A DNA stretch of 6,717 bases. Origin: JBMSHD01 sp049416425 (GTDB lineage Bacteria; Pseudomonadota; Gammaproteobacteria; Francisellales; Francisellaceae). Below are positions 1 through 6,615 of the stretch, piece by piece. The position numbers and the translations under genes were made by a program. The stretch spans positions 1-6,717 of the forward strand of contig JBMSHD010000112.1 of NCBI GenBank assembly GCA_049416425.1. Direction: 5' to 3'. Position 1 is the first letter of the stretch. Every line of letters starts with the position of its first letter. Below the pieces are notes generated by a model that was not told the DNA's origin, made no database searches, and saw nothing but the letters and a program-made list of their open reading frames with translations.

Positions 1-50
1 CAAAACGCTCGAGAAAGTAATAAATGCTAAATTTTAATAAGACAGCCCTG
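1..50. mobile_element. Partial end of an insertion-sequence-like element (left edge)
   Basis: The inner end of this stretch, reading outward from position 50 on the - strand, begins CAGGGCTGTCTTATT. It matches the start of the right-edge stretch (6664 onward) over 25 bases with one mismatch, after which the two diverge. Near-identical terminal bases followed by unrelated sequence is what the two ends of an insertion sequence look like. One + strand frame ends at a TAA at 18-20 after K-R-S-R-K, and another ends at a TAA at 28-30; either could be the 3' end of a transposase gene entering from outside, but this is too short to prove. Family not assigned. Confidence 0.5.
26..50. repeat. Inverted repeat, left copy (pairs with 6664-6688)
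   Basis: Bases 30-50 are the exact reverse complement of 6664-6684 (21 of 21). The match resumes after one mismatch (29 against 6685) for three more bases, giving 24 of 25. It stops abruptly at both ends. The outer tip faces the window interior (CAGCCCTG ends at 50), as expected for a transposon terminal repeat. Confidence 0.8.
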
Positions 51-114
51 GGAAAACAATGACTGATTTCATATATTATTTCTCACAGATGCAAACTTTA
101 ATACGACAAAAGGG

Positions 115-136
115 TGTTATGCTCTCTAACAAGGAA
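115..136 (+). promoter_or_regulatory. Possible rnd extended -10 and ribosome binding site
   Basis: TG at 115-116, one base, then TATGCT at 118-123 resembles an extended -10 box; no good -35 is visible upstream. AAGGAA at 131-136 lies 8 bases before the rnd ATG at 145 and is a good Shine-Dalgarno, so the start choice is firm. The promoter is weakly supported and would give a very short leader. Transcription may instead enter from the repeat element ending at 50. Confidence 0.35.
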
Positions 137-144
137 AACAAGGC

Positions 145-1254
145 ATGATCATTGACAACAATGAGGCCTTAAACAAACTGGTTTCACAATTAAACACCCA
201 GGATGCTATCGCTGTCGACACCGAATTTTACTGGCGTTATAGCTATTACCCGATTCTATGCCTCATTCAGATTGCCACGGAAAATGATAGCTGGCTTATC
301 GATGCCACCGTCAAAGAACTTGAGCTCTCCAAATTAAACGTCATCTTCGCCAACCCAGATATCTGCAAGATTCTTCATGCCGCCGATAATGATATTCGCA
401 TTCTCAATCACTATCTTGGCAGCCAATTTTCACAGGTTTTTGACACTCAGATCGCCATGGATTTTCTGGGATCCAAACATCAGATCTCATTGAAAAACCT
501 GCTGGCTTTATTTGATATTCATGATCTTGATAAACAGGAAAAGATGTCGGATTGGCGAAGACGTCCCTTGACGGATAACCAGATTGCTTATGCTCGAGCC
601 GATGTCGTTCATCTGCATAAGCTCAAGAGCATTCTTTCTCAGAAATTAAAACAAGCCAATAACTATGATCATTTTCAAAATGAGATGACAGAACGTTTTA
701 TCAACATGGGTTATCTTCAAGCTGAGATGGGATTTACTCGCCTCAATGTTCATCGTTATGTTGAAGGAAAAACGCGCGCCAATCTCATCGCCCTCGCCAA
801 CTGGCGTGAATCACAGGCACAAAAACGCAACATGATCTATCGCCATATCCTCACCGATCAGGAAATCGTTCGTATCAGCCGCTTAAATCCAGACAGCTTC
901 AGCATACTGAAAAAAAGCAATATTCTGCAACAGAAGAAACTCACTCATTATGGCAAATTCATCGTTTATCTGGTTAATAATCTAAGCATTGAGGACAATA
1001 TCAAACGCCTGTCTCGAAGCGGCAACAGCCTTATCAACACCATCTATGACACACTCACCCTCATGTGTCAGCAACAGGGCATCACCACCGAACAGGTTTG
1101 CTCCAAACAAGAGCTGACACTGTTTCTGCAATCCATCTATCATCTGGATCGCATTCCTGATGTTCGTCTGACTTATGGCTGGCGTTATGATTTATTTGGA
1201 CAAAAACTCATTGAAATCTATGAAGACAAGCTCAAAGACTTCCAGTATGGTTAA
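145..1254 (+). CDS. rnd: Ribonuclease D
   Basis: A 3'-5' exoribonuclease that trims tRNA precursors and other structured RNAs in the cytoplasm using two metal ions. The N-terminal DEDDy nuclease domain spans about residues 1-170. Motif I is VDTEF with D25 and E27, motif II is HAADNDIRIL with D83 as the likely metal ligand, and motif III is YARAD with Y149 and D153, the tyrosine form expected for RNase D. An HRDC-type helical domain follows at about 205-285 (TRANLIALANWRESQAQKRN region), and the remaining C-terminal part to 369 corresponds to the second HRDC-like unit of the E. coli enzyme (about 375 residues), so the protein is full length. The ATG at 145 has AAGGAA 8 bases upstream. The gene starts only 94 bases inside the left repeat end, and no terminator is obvious after its stop. 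The function assignment is firm; regulation is unknown. Confidence 0.95.
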   Translation: MIIDNNEALNKLVSQLNTQDAIAVDTEFYWRYSYYPILCLIQIATENDSWLIDATVKELELSKLNVIFANPDICKILHAADNDIRILNHYLGSQFSQVFDTQIAMDFLGSKHQISLKNLLALFDIHDLDKQEKMSDWRRRPLTDNQIAYARADVVHLHKLKSILSQKLKQANNYDHFQNEMTERFINMGYLQAEMGFTRLNVHRYVEGKTRANLIALANWRESQAQKRNMIYRHILTDQEIVRISRLNPDSFSILKKSNILQQKKLTHYGKFIVYLVNNLSIEDNIKRLSRSGNSLINTIYDTLTLMCQQQGITTEQVCSKQELTLFLQSIYHLDRIPDVRLTYGWRYDLFGQKLIEIYEDKLKDFQYG

Positions 1255-1262
1255 ATCAAACA

Positions 1263-1291
1263 GTGTCAAATACCCATAACTGCTATATACT
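1263..1291 (+). promoter_or_regulatory. Putative sigma-70 promoter for the small membrane protein gene
   Basis: GTGTCA at 1263-1268 (4 of 6 to the -35 consensus) and TATACT at 1286-1291 (5 of 6 to the -10) are separated by 17 bases, the ideal spacing. Transcription would start near 1298 and give a leader of about 26 bases before the ATG at 1324. Its position in the short gap after rnd supports an independent transcript, though read-through from rnd remains possible. Confidence 0.45.
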
Positions 1292-1323
1292 CATGATCAA
1301 GGCCAGCAAATTAAATTATTTCC

Positions 1324-1527
1324 ATGATCAACAAAAGCATCCGATTTTATGCCTTTTTAAGCTTTATTACCGGTGTCGCCTTTATCGTTGTCGCCATCAT
1401 CACGGCGGGTCTTTTCCCAGAATTACATCTATCGCCTGTGATTACGCTTATTATCGAGATTATCATCGCCATTCCCTGGGTCTGTTTTATTATCTGTCTC
1501 TTTATCTCGCTGTTTAAAGCCGATTGA
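1324..1527 (+). CDS. Small two-helix inner-membrane protein of unknown function
   Basis: I do not recognise this 67-residue protein. It is almost entirely hydrophobic, with two predicted membrane helices at about residues 8-29 and 38-64 separated by a short FPELHLSP turn. Basic residues (K4, R7) near the start and K65 at the end suggest both termini face the cytoplasm, making a helical hairpin. No catalytic or metal motif is visible. A plausible promoter lies just upstream, but no strong Shine-Dalgarno precedes the ATG (AAGG at 1299-1302 is about 20 bases away), so translation may be weak. The gene follows rnd by 69 bases on the same strand, and its TGA directly abuts the ugd stop codon on the other strand. 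A clean hydrophobic pattern over the whole frame argues for a real gene rather than a chance one. Whether it relates functionally to rnd or ugd cannot be told. Confidence 0.6.
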   Translation: MINKSIRFYAFLSFITGVAFIVVAIITAGLFPELHLSPVITLIIEIIIAIPWVCFIICLFISLFKAD

Positions 1528-1535
1528 TTATCGGC
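1512..1535 (-). terminator. Weak terminator-like hairpin after ugd
   Basis: On the - strand the sequence reads GCCGAT, a 5-base loop AATCA, ATCGGC, then TTTAAACAG: a 6-bp stem with a short T run, just past the ugd stop codon at 1528-1530. The T run is poor, so termination may be partial. On the + strand no T run follows, so it is unlikely to end the opposing transcript. A 12-base perfect palindrome, TATCGGCCGATA at 1529-1540, overlaps it. The hairpin lies over the last codons of the small membrane protein gene. Confidence 0.4.
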
Positions 1536-2847
1536 CGATAGAAAAATAGTTAAAGCCCAAAGCCTTCAGTCTCATTGGATCGTAGAGATTGCGTCCATCG
1601 AAGACAAGTGGCGATTGCAATAGACGCTTAAGGCGATCAAAATCGGGGCTTTTAAAACTCTGCCATTCGGTGACGACCACCAGAGCATCCGCACCTTTAA
1701 CCGCCTCATAAGCATCATCGACAAGCTCGCAATCATCACGATCGCCATAAATTTCTTTAAAATTCGCCATAGCCTCCGGATCATAGACCACAACGTGCGC
1801 ACCGTGATCCCACAGTTTTTCAATCAGGACTCTGGATGGCGCCTCGCGAATATCATCGGTATTGGGTTTAAAAGCAAGCCCCCAGACAGCGATTCGCTTG
1901 CCCTTAAGATTGCCGGCGAAATAATGCCGGATTTTGTTAAACAGCACCTGTTTCTGTGCATCATTGACTTCATGAACCGCCGTCAACATTTTAGCCTCAT
2001 AACCAATCTCATGAGCCGTTTGATTAAGCGCTCTGACATCCTTGGGAAAACAGGATCCGCCGTAGCCACAACCGGCATAGATGAAGTGATAGCCAATTCT
2101 TCTGTCGGCTCCGATGCCGATTCTGACCTGCTCGATATCGGCACCCACTCTCTCGGCGATCTGGCTCATTTCATTCATAAAACTGATCTTGGTTGCCAGC
2201 ATGGCATTGGCAACATACTTGGTCATCTCGGCCGAGCGAACATCCATGATCATCAAACGATTCTTATTGGGATCAAAAGGCATATAGAGCTCTCTCATCA
2301 CCCCGGAAGCACGCTCGGAGTTGACGCCGACCACGATTCGATCCGGATGCATGCAATCTGAAATCGCATCGCCTTCTTTCAGAAATTCGGGATTTGAGAC
2401 CACATCATAATCGATGCTGGCACCGCGCCTGGCCAGCTCATTGGCTATTTCTTCGCTGACTTTATATTCCGTGCCTACAGGAACGGTTGATTTATTGACG
2501 ATGACTTTATAGCTCTGCATGTGCTCGGCAATGGTTCTTGCCACTTGAAGCACATATTTTAAATCGGCCGATCCATCTTCTTCGGGTGGTGTGCCAACGG
2601 CGATAAAAATAATATCGGCAGCCTCAATGGCCGCCTTAGCTTCGATACCAAAGCCGAGCCTTCCCTGCTCAATATTTCGCGTGATCAAGCTATCAAGCCC
2701 AGGCTCATAAATCGGTGAGATACCGTTGTTCAAATTATCCACTTTGTTTTTGTCGATATCGATGCAGTGAACATGGTTGCCCATCTCGGCAAAACAGGTG
2801 CCGGTAACAAGTCCAACATAACCGGTACCAAAGATTGCAATTTTCAT
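1528..2847 (-). CDS. ugd: UDP-glucose 6-dehydrogenase
   Basis: Oxidises UDP-glucose with two NAD+ to UDP-glucuronate in the cytoplasm, a precursor for capsule, exopolysaccharide or lipid A/LPS sugars such as UDP-galacturonate or aminoarabinose. The N-terminal Rossmann fold has GTGYVG at residues 7-12 and the ribose-binding acidic end CIDID at 28-32. GTPPEEDGSADL at 85-96 and NPEFLKEGDAISD at 152-164 are family signatures. The catalytic cysteine is C266 in GYGGSCFPKD, with D270 following and K210 as the conserved lysine. The C-terminal UDP-binding domain (about 310-439) includes GLAFKPNTDDIREAPS. The 439-residue length is normal for the bacterial single-domain-set family. The ATG lies 3 bases after the hflC stop, and AAGG at 2859-2856 sits 8 bases upstream inside hflC, so translation is probably coupled. 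UDP-ManNAc or GDP-mannose dehydrogenases are relatives, but the motifs best fit UDP-glucose. Confidence 0.93.
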   Translation of the reverse strand: MKIAIFGTGYVGLVTGTCFAEMGNHVHCIDIDKNKVDNLNNGISPIYEPGLDSLITRNIEQGRLGFGIEAKAAIEAADIIFIAVGTPPEEDGSADLKYVLQVARTIAEHMQSYKVIVNKSTVPVGTEYKVSEEIANELARRGASIDYDVVSNPEFLKEGDAISDCMHPDRIVVGVNSERASGVMRELYMPFDPNKNRLMIMDVRSAEMTKYVANAMLATKISFMNEMSQIAERVGADIEQVRIGIGADRRIGYHFIYAGCGYGGSCFPKDVRALNQTAHEIGYEAKMLTAVHEVNDAQKQVLFNKIRHYFAGNLKGKRIAVWGLAFKPNTDDIREAPSRVLIEKLWDHGAHVVVYDPEAMANFKEIYGDRDDCELVDDAYEAVKGADALVVVTEWQSFKSPDFDRLKRLLQSPLVFDGRNLYDPMRLKALGFNYFSIGR

Positions 2848-2850
2848 TCT

Positions 2851-3759
2851 TTATGCCTTATTTTTAATAACCTCTGCGTTTTCAGCGTTGAAATACTGAA
2901 AAAATTCACCCCGAGGTGACAACACAAACACGTCTTCTTTTTTATTGCTAAAGCTCTGCTCATACGCCTGCATGCTGCGCCAAAAGCCATAAAACCGTGG
3001 AGACTTTGAGTAGGATTCGGCGTAGATTTTTGCTGCTTTTGCATCGGCACCGGCTCGCATTTCTTTGGCATCACGATCGGCTTTTGCCAGCGTGATGGTC
3101 ACGGTGGCATCAGCATTGGCACGTATGGACTCAGCCAGCTGAGAACCTTCAGCGCGAATAGACGAGGCTACTTTTTGTCGATCCGAGCGCATACGCTGAT
3201 AGATGGACTCGGTTACCGTCTCGGGAAGGTCAATCTGTTTAATGCGAACATCGATCACGGAGACGCCCAGCGTCTTGGCCTGTCTGGCAACATTAGAGGA
3301 CAGCGTCTGCATCAGCTCATCACGCTCATTATTGATAAGATCCTGAATGCTGTTTTTCCCAACCTCGGCTCTCAATGACGACTCCAGAAATTGTTTCAAC
3401 AGCATATTCGCCTGCCCCACATTGCCGCTGGTGCTTTTGTAAAACCTGTCGATATCACTGATTCGCCATTCCAGATAAGCATCGATCATGACATCTTTCT
3501 GCTCATTAGTAACCACACGAGAAGAGTCAACCGTCAACGTTTTCAAGCGCATATCATAATCTTTAACGCTTTCGATAAAGGGAATTTTAAAATGCAGTCC
3601 AGGCTGATAGACTCTCACCGAACCATCGGTATTTTTATTCAGCTCGCCCAGGCGCAGCACAACCGCTTCCTGTCCTTGATTGACCTGAAACGTGGACGCA
3701 TAGGCGATGATAATACAGACGATGATAGCGATAATAGCCGCCATTGCTTTATTGCTCAT
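2851..3759 (-). CDS. hflC: HflC, SPFH-family regulator of the FtsH protease
   Basis: A subunit of the HflK-HflC cage, which encloses the inner-membrane AAA protease FtsH and modulates its access to membrane substrates. A single N-terminal membrane anchor (about residues 5-22, AMAAIIAIIVCIIIAY) places the rest in the periplasm. The SPFH/band 7 domain follows (about 22-190, starting FQVNQGQEAVVLRLGE, with PGLHFKIPF and RMRSDRQKVA). A charged, alanine-rich coiled-coil stretch (about 190-250) precedes the family C-terminal signature SPRFYGFWRSMQAYEQSF. At 302 residues it is somewhat shorter than E. coli HflC (about 334). The ATG overlaps the hflK TGA as ATGA, and AAAGGAG at 3773-3767 lies 7 bases upstream, a strong Shine-Dalgarno, so coupled one-to-one synthesis with HflK is likely. 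The downstream partner is ugd rather than the genes usually seen there. Confidence 0.94.
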   Translation of the reverse strand: MSNKAMAAIIAIIVCIIIAYASTFQVNQGQEAVVLRLGELNKNTDGSVRVYQPGLHFKIPFIESVKDYDMRLKTLTVDSSRVVTNEQKDVMIDAYLEWRISDIDRFYKSTSGNVGQANMLLKQFLESSLRAEVGKNSIQDLINNERDELMQTLSSNVARQAKTLGVSVIDVRIKQIDLPETVTESIYQRMRSDRQKVASSIRAEGSQLAESIRANADATVTITLAKADRDAKEMRAGADAKAAKIYAESYSKSPRFYGFWRSMQAYEQSFSNKKEDVFVLSPRGEFFQYFNAENAEVIKNKA

Positions 3760-4796
3760 ACAGCCGCTCCTTTCGCATTATTGACCACAGGCCAACTGCC
3801 ATTGCCAATAAACATATTTTTAGCCCCATCCCCATCGATGACATAGAGCCTGTTCTTGCTAAAGATATCCGACATCGTTTGATAATAAAGCTCTTTCTCG
3901 ACAATCGCCGGATCGGTTTTATAAACGCTCAACAGTTGATTGAAGCGGGCAACATTACCCTCGGCTTCAAGTACCACTTTCTGCTGGTAAGCTCGAGCCT
4001 GATCAACGATACGCTGTCCACGGCCTTTGGCCTCTGGAACCACCTTGTTGGCATAGCTTTGCGCCTCGTTTTGTACGCGCTCCCTGTCTTCTCTGGCCTT
4101 GATCACATCATCAAAGGCACTTTTGACCTCGGCAGGCGCCTGGGCGGGCTGCATGATGACCTCGCTGATGGCGATACCGGTTTTATATTTATCCAACAGT
4201 TTTTTCAGCTCTTTCTCGACCTCTTGAGTAATCTGAGCGCGAGACACCGTCAAGATCTTCTCCAGCTTATTCTCACCAACGACCTGACGCACGGAACTCT
4301 CAAGCGCCTGTTGCAAAATAAGCTCCGGATCATTGGTGGCAAACAGATAGTTTTTAAGATCGCCGATACGGTACTGAACCGAAAACGAGACATGAACAAT
4401 ATTCTCTTCTGAGGTCAACATTTCTTTGTCCAGCGTCACACTTTTTAAAACCTGAACATTTCGTTTTTCAACCTGCTCAACCCCAATTGGATGCCAGTGC
4501 AGACCCGGATTCTCGATATTAACAAACTTACCAAAACGCAAAACAGCCGCCTGTTCGGCCGGTTGTATGATGTAAAAACCCATAAGCCCCCACAGGACAA
4601 CCGCCAACACGATAATGCCGGCGATGATTTTTTTTACTGGAAGCGGTTTCTGCGATTGAGCACTACGTGAATAAATGCTGCGTTTCTGATCGCCTGTATC
4701 ATCGCGCTTCTTGCTAAAAAAACGTTTAATCGCCTCTTCAAGGTCGGGCGGACCCTCATTCTTATTTTGGCTGCATGTCAGTATTTTACTCGACAT
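3756..4796 (-). CDS. hflK: HflK, SPFH-family regulator of the FtsH protease
   Basis: Partner of HflC in the FtsH-associated membrane cage. The short cytoplasmic N-terminus holds the HflK hallmark GPPDLEEAIKRFFSKK at residues 15-30, followed by a basic linker, a membrane helix at about 56-77 (IIAGIIVLAVVLWGLMGFYI) and a periplasmic SPFH domain (about 78-235, beginning IIQPAEQAAVLRFGK, with NPGLHWHP at 96-103). A coiled-coil region of charged residues runs to about 285, and the C-terminus carries KELYYQTMSDIFSKNRLYVID. It has 346 residues against about 419 in E. coli; the glycine/asparagine-rich N-terminal leader and the C-terminal tail are both short here. AGG at 4810-4808 lies 11 bases before the ATG and a closer AGGA is only one base away, so the ribosome site is mediocre. 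The gap to hflX is 31 bases. The 3' end overlaps hflC by 4 bases. Confidence 0.94.
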   Translation of the reverse strand: MSSKILTCSQNKNEGPPDLEEAIKRFFSKKRDDTGDQKRSIYSRSAQSQKPLPVKKIIAGIIVLAVVLWGLMGFYIIQPAEQAAVLRFGKFVNIENPGLHWHPIGVEQVEKRNVQVLKSVTLDKEMLTSEENIVHVSFSVQYRIGDLKNYLFATNDPELILQQALESSVRQVVGENKLEKILTVSRAQITQEVEKELKKLLDKYKTGIAISEVIMQPAQAPAEVKSAFDDVIKAREDRERVQNEAQSYANKVVPEAKGRGQRIVDQARAYQQKVVLEAEGNVARFNQLLSVYKTDPAIVEKELYYQTMSDIFSKNRLYVIDGDGAKNMFIGNGSWPVVNNAKGAAV

Positions 4797-4827
4797 ATCC
4801 TGAAATACCTCACTATCTATTCGTGCT

Positions 4828-6126
4828 CTAATCTTGACTAAAAAATGCCATTAACTCAAGTCTATTTTGACGCGATAAGTCATTGAGATCATTTTCAGCG
4901 ATATTAAGGCTCAACAAATAGCCTCCATCATCGGCGATCTGTTCTCTATCGACAACACCAAGCGCATAGAGCTCGGCTCGAATCGCCGCATATTGTGGAG
5001 GAAGATTCAACACCCCTTTCAGCCAGCTGTGATTAAAAAATTGAGCCAGCGCCTCATACATGAGACGAATCCCTGCGCCTTTTAACGCCGATAGATAGAC
5101 ATCGGCAGGACGATCTTGATGATAGACGACATGCGCATCAATTGCATCAAGCCGATCAATCTTGTTATAGACGGCAATAACAGGCTTATCACCGGCACCA
5201 ATCTCGATGAGCACTTTATTGACCTGTTCGATATAGGCATGATACTGCTCATCGGCATAATCGATCACATGGATCAACACATCCGCCTGTATGGCTTCTT
5301 CAAGCGTTGCATGAAACGCTTGCACCAGATCATGTGGAAGATTGCGAATAAAACCAACCGTATCGGAAAAAATGACTTCACCAACCCGTGGAATAGTCAC
5401 TCGTCTCAATGTAGGATCAAGGGTTGCAAACAGCTGGTCTTTTGCCAGCACATCGGCACGGCTGATATGATTAAACAGAGTCGATTTACCGGCATTGGTA
5501 TAGCCGACAAAGGCCACGGTTGGAATGTTGCGCTTCTGGCGAGACAAACGTGAAAGCTGACGCTGTTTTTTGACACGATCGAGTTTTTTTTCAATCTGGG
5601 CAATGCGAGTTCTTAGCATGCGTCGATCAAGCTCAAGCTGAGTCTCACCCGGTCCGCCTCTGACGCCGATGCCTCCTTTCTGGCGCTCTAAGTGACTCCA
5701 GCCTTTAACCAGGCGCGTGGCTGCATAATTAAGCTGTGCCAGCTCAACCTGCAGCTTTCCTTCATGTGTTTTTGCCCGAGCCGAAAAAATCTCAAGGATC
5801 AGACGCGTCCGATCGATCACTTTAAGCTCAAGCGTCTTTTCAAGATTTCGCTCCTGTGATGGGCTGATTGGATGATTAAAGACAACCAGATCGATCTCAT
5901 TATCGGCAATCGTCGTCTTGATTTCATCAAGCTTGCCACTGCCGCAGAAAAATTTGGCATCGGGTATATTCCTCTTGCCTTCAATAACGGTAACAGCTTG
6001 CCAATCGACAGCGGCAATAAGACCATAAAGCTCATCGAGCTCTGCGTTTAATTCCTGAGCTTTGGAGAAGTGAAGATTGACGAGCAGACAGCGCTCGCCC
6101 AGCTCATATTGTTGAAATATTTCCAA
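4828..6126 (-). CDS. hflX: HflX, ribosome-associated GTPase
   Basis: A translational GTPase of the Obg-HflX group that binds the 50S subunit and can split stalled or stress-damaged 70S ribosomes; it is not an FtsH regulator despite its operon. The N-terminal HflX domain (about 1-155) includes FFCGSGKLDEI, QERNLE and RTHEGKLQVELAQL-like motifs (here KTHEGKLQVELAQL at 119-132), then the glycine-rich GGIGVRGGPGETQLE and a helical coiled coil (about 165-200). The G domain has G1 GYTNAGKST (208-216), switch I FATLDPT (233-239), G3 DTVGFI (255-260), G4 NKID (321-324) and G5 SALKG (346-350). The 432-residue length is normal. The start is a TTG at 6126-6124: it aligns with the E. coli N-terminus, and TAAGG at 6138-6134 lies 7 bases upstream. 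The next in-frame ATG would remove the whole N-terminal domain (M170). Confidence 0.95.
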   Translation of the reverse strand: MEIFQQYELGERCLLVNLHFSKAQELNAELDELYGLIAAVDWQAVTVIEGKRNIPDAKFFCGSGKLDEIKTTIADNEIDLVVFNHPISPSQERNLEKTLELKVIDRTRLILEIFSARAKTHEGKLQVELAQLNYAATRLVKGWSHLERQKGGIGVRGGPGETQLELDRRMLRTRIAQIEKKLDRVKKQRQLSRLSRQKRNIPTVAFVGYTNAGKSTLFNHISRADVLAKDQLFATLDPTLRRVTIPRVGEVIFSDTVGFIRNLPHDLVQAFHATLEEAIQADVLIHVIDYADEQYHAYIEQVNKVLIEIGAGDKPVIAVYNKIDRLDAIDAHVVYHQDRPADVYLSALKGAGIRLMYEALAQFFNHSWLKGVLNLPPQYAAIRAELYALGVVDREQIADDGGYLLSLNIAENDLNDLSRQNRLELMAFFSQD

Positions 6127-6138
6127 GGAAAAACCTTA
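6124..6138 (-). promoter_or_regulatory. Ribosome binding site that sets the TTG start of hflX
   Basis: TAAGG at 6138-6134, then 7 bases, then TTG at 6126-6124. No ATG or GTG near this position gives a full-length product, so this site decides the start. TTG is a weak initiator and should hold HflX levels below those of Hfq. Confidence 0.7.
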
Positions 6139-6152
6139 CAAAAGTCAGTAGG

Positions 6153-6180
6153 CTATAAAGAGAAAGCAGCAGATGCTGCT
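6153..6180 (-). terminator. Hairpin between hfq and hflX, possible attenuator
   Basis: On the - strand AGCAGCA (6180-6174), two bases, TGCTGCT (6171-6165) form a perfect 7-bp inverted repeat, realistically a 6-bp stem with a 4-base loop, followed at once by the T-rich TTCTCTTTATAG. It lies in the 87-base gap between the hfq stop and the hflX start. This resembles a partial terminator that would lower hflXKC-ugd transcription relative to hfq. The T run is interrupted by C residues, so full termination is unlikely. Confidence 0.5.
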
Positions 6181-6213
6181 AGCGGGATATTTCTTGCTCC
6201 CAACACGAATCGC

Positions 6214-6570
6214 TTAACTATGACGGCTGACCTGAGTCTCATCTTCCTCTGGCAGACCCAGCTCTTCATCGGCATGCTCGATATTATCAAGCGCTTCTTC
6301 CGCATAGGTTTCAGAGTCATCCTGTTGCGCATTATGGTGCGGGTTGTAATTGCTATAGACCAGTCTGACGGCTTTAGCAGGCACCACGGTTGAGATGGCA
6401 TGCTTATAGACCATCTGATTAACACTGTTTCTCAACACGATGGAAAACTGATCAAACGCCTCGATAATACCCTGCAATTTAATGCCATTGACAAGATAAA
6501 TAGACACGGAAATTTTTTCTCTTCTTAATGCGTTTAAGAATGGATCTTGTAAGGATGATATTCTGGACAT
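6214..6570 (-). CDS. hfq: Hfq, RNA chaperone
   Basis: The Sm-like hexameric RNA chaperone that pairs small regulatory RNAs with their mRNA targets. The core (about residues 7-70) is close to the enterobacterial one: LQDPFLNALRRE, Sm1 VSIYLVNGIKLQG, FDQF, and Sm2 QMVYKHAISTVVP. Proximal-face Q8, Q41, F42, Y55, K56 and H57, distal-face Y25, I30 and K31, and rim R16 and R17 are all present; position 35, Q in E. coli, is I here. The C-terminal tail (about 72-118) is unusual: 14 of the 28 residues from 84 to 111 are acidic. The total of 118 residues compares with 102 in E. coli. The ATG is preceded by a strong AGAGGAA at 6582-6576, 5 bases away. It is the first gene of the - strand unit. miaA, the common upstream neighbour, is absent, because the repeat element starts 93 bases before the hfq start. 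Confidence 0.97.
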   Translation of the reverse strand: MSRISSLQDPFLNALRREKISVSIYLVNGIKLQGIIEAFDQFSIVLRNSVNQMVYKHAISTVVPAKAVRLVYSNYNPHHNAQQDDSETYAEEALDNIEHADEELGLPEEDETQVSRHS

Positions 6571-6615
6571 ATTCGTTCCTCTTTGTTTTAGTTATAATTT
6601 TTAGTTTGCCACGGC

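Noticed and set aside
1263..1517. 84-residue frame overlapping the small membrane protein gene, rich in Cys, His, Tyr and Arg
   Set aside because: It starts at a GTG that sits in the predicted -35 box, and its composition looks like an out-of-frame reading of the hydrophobic gene in the other + frame.
1795..2361. 188-residue + strand open frame inside ugd
   Set aside because: It lies wholly antisense to ugd, whose motifs are all intact. The translation shows no domain or family pattern.
3391..4412. Long + strand open frames (151 and 222 residues) across hflC and hflK
   Set aside because: They are antisense to two intact SPFH genes. Their hydrophobic and charged runs mirror the coiled coils and membrane anchors of the real genes.
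4770..4796. Lipobox-like L-T-C near the HflK N-terminus
   Set aside because: No hydrophobic signal stretch precedes the cysteine. The real membrane helix is at residues 56-77, so this is not a lipoprotein signal.
5116..5553. 145-residue + strand frame opposite hflX
   Set aside because: It is antisense to the HflX G domain and has no recognisable motif.
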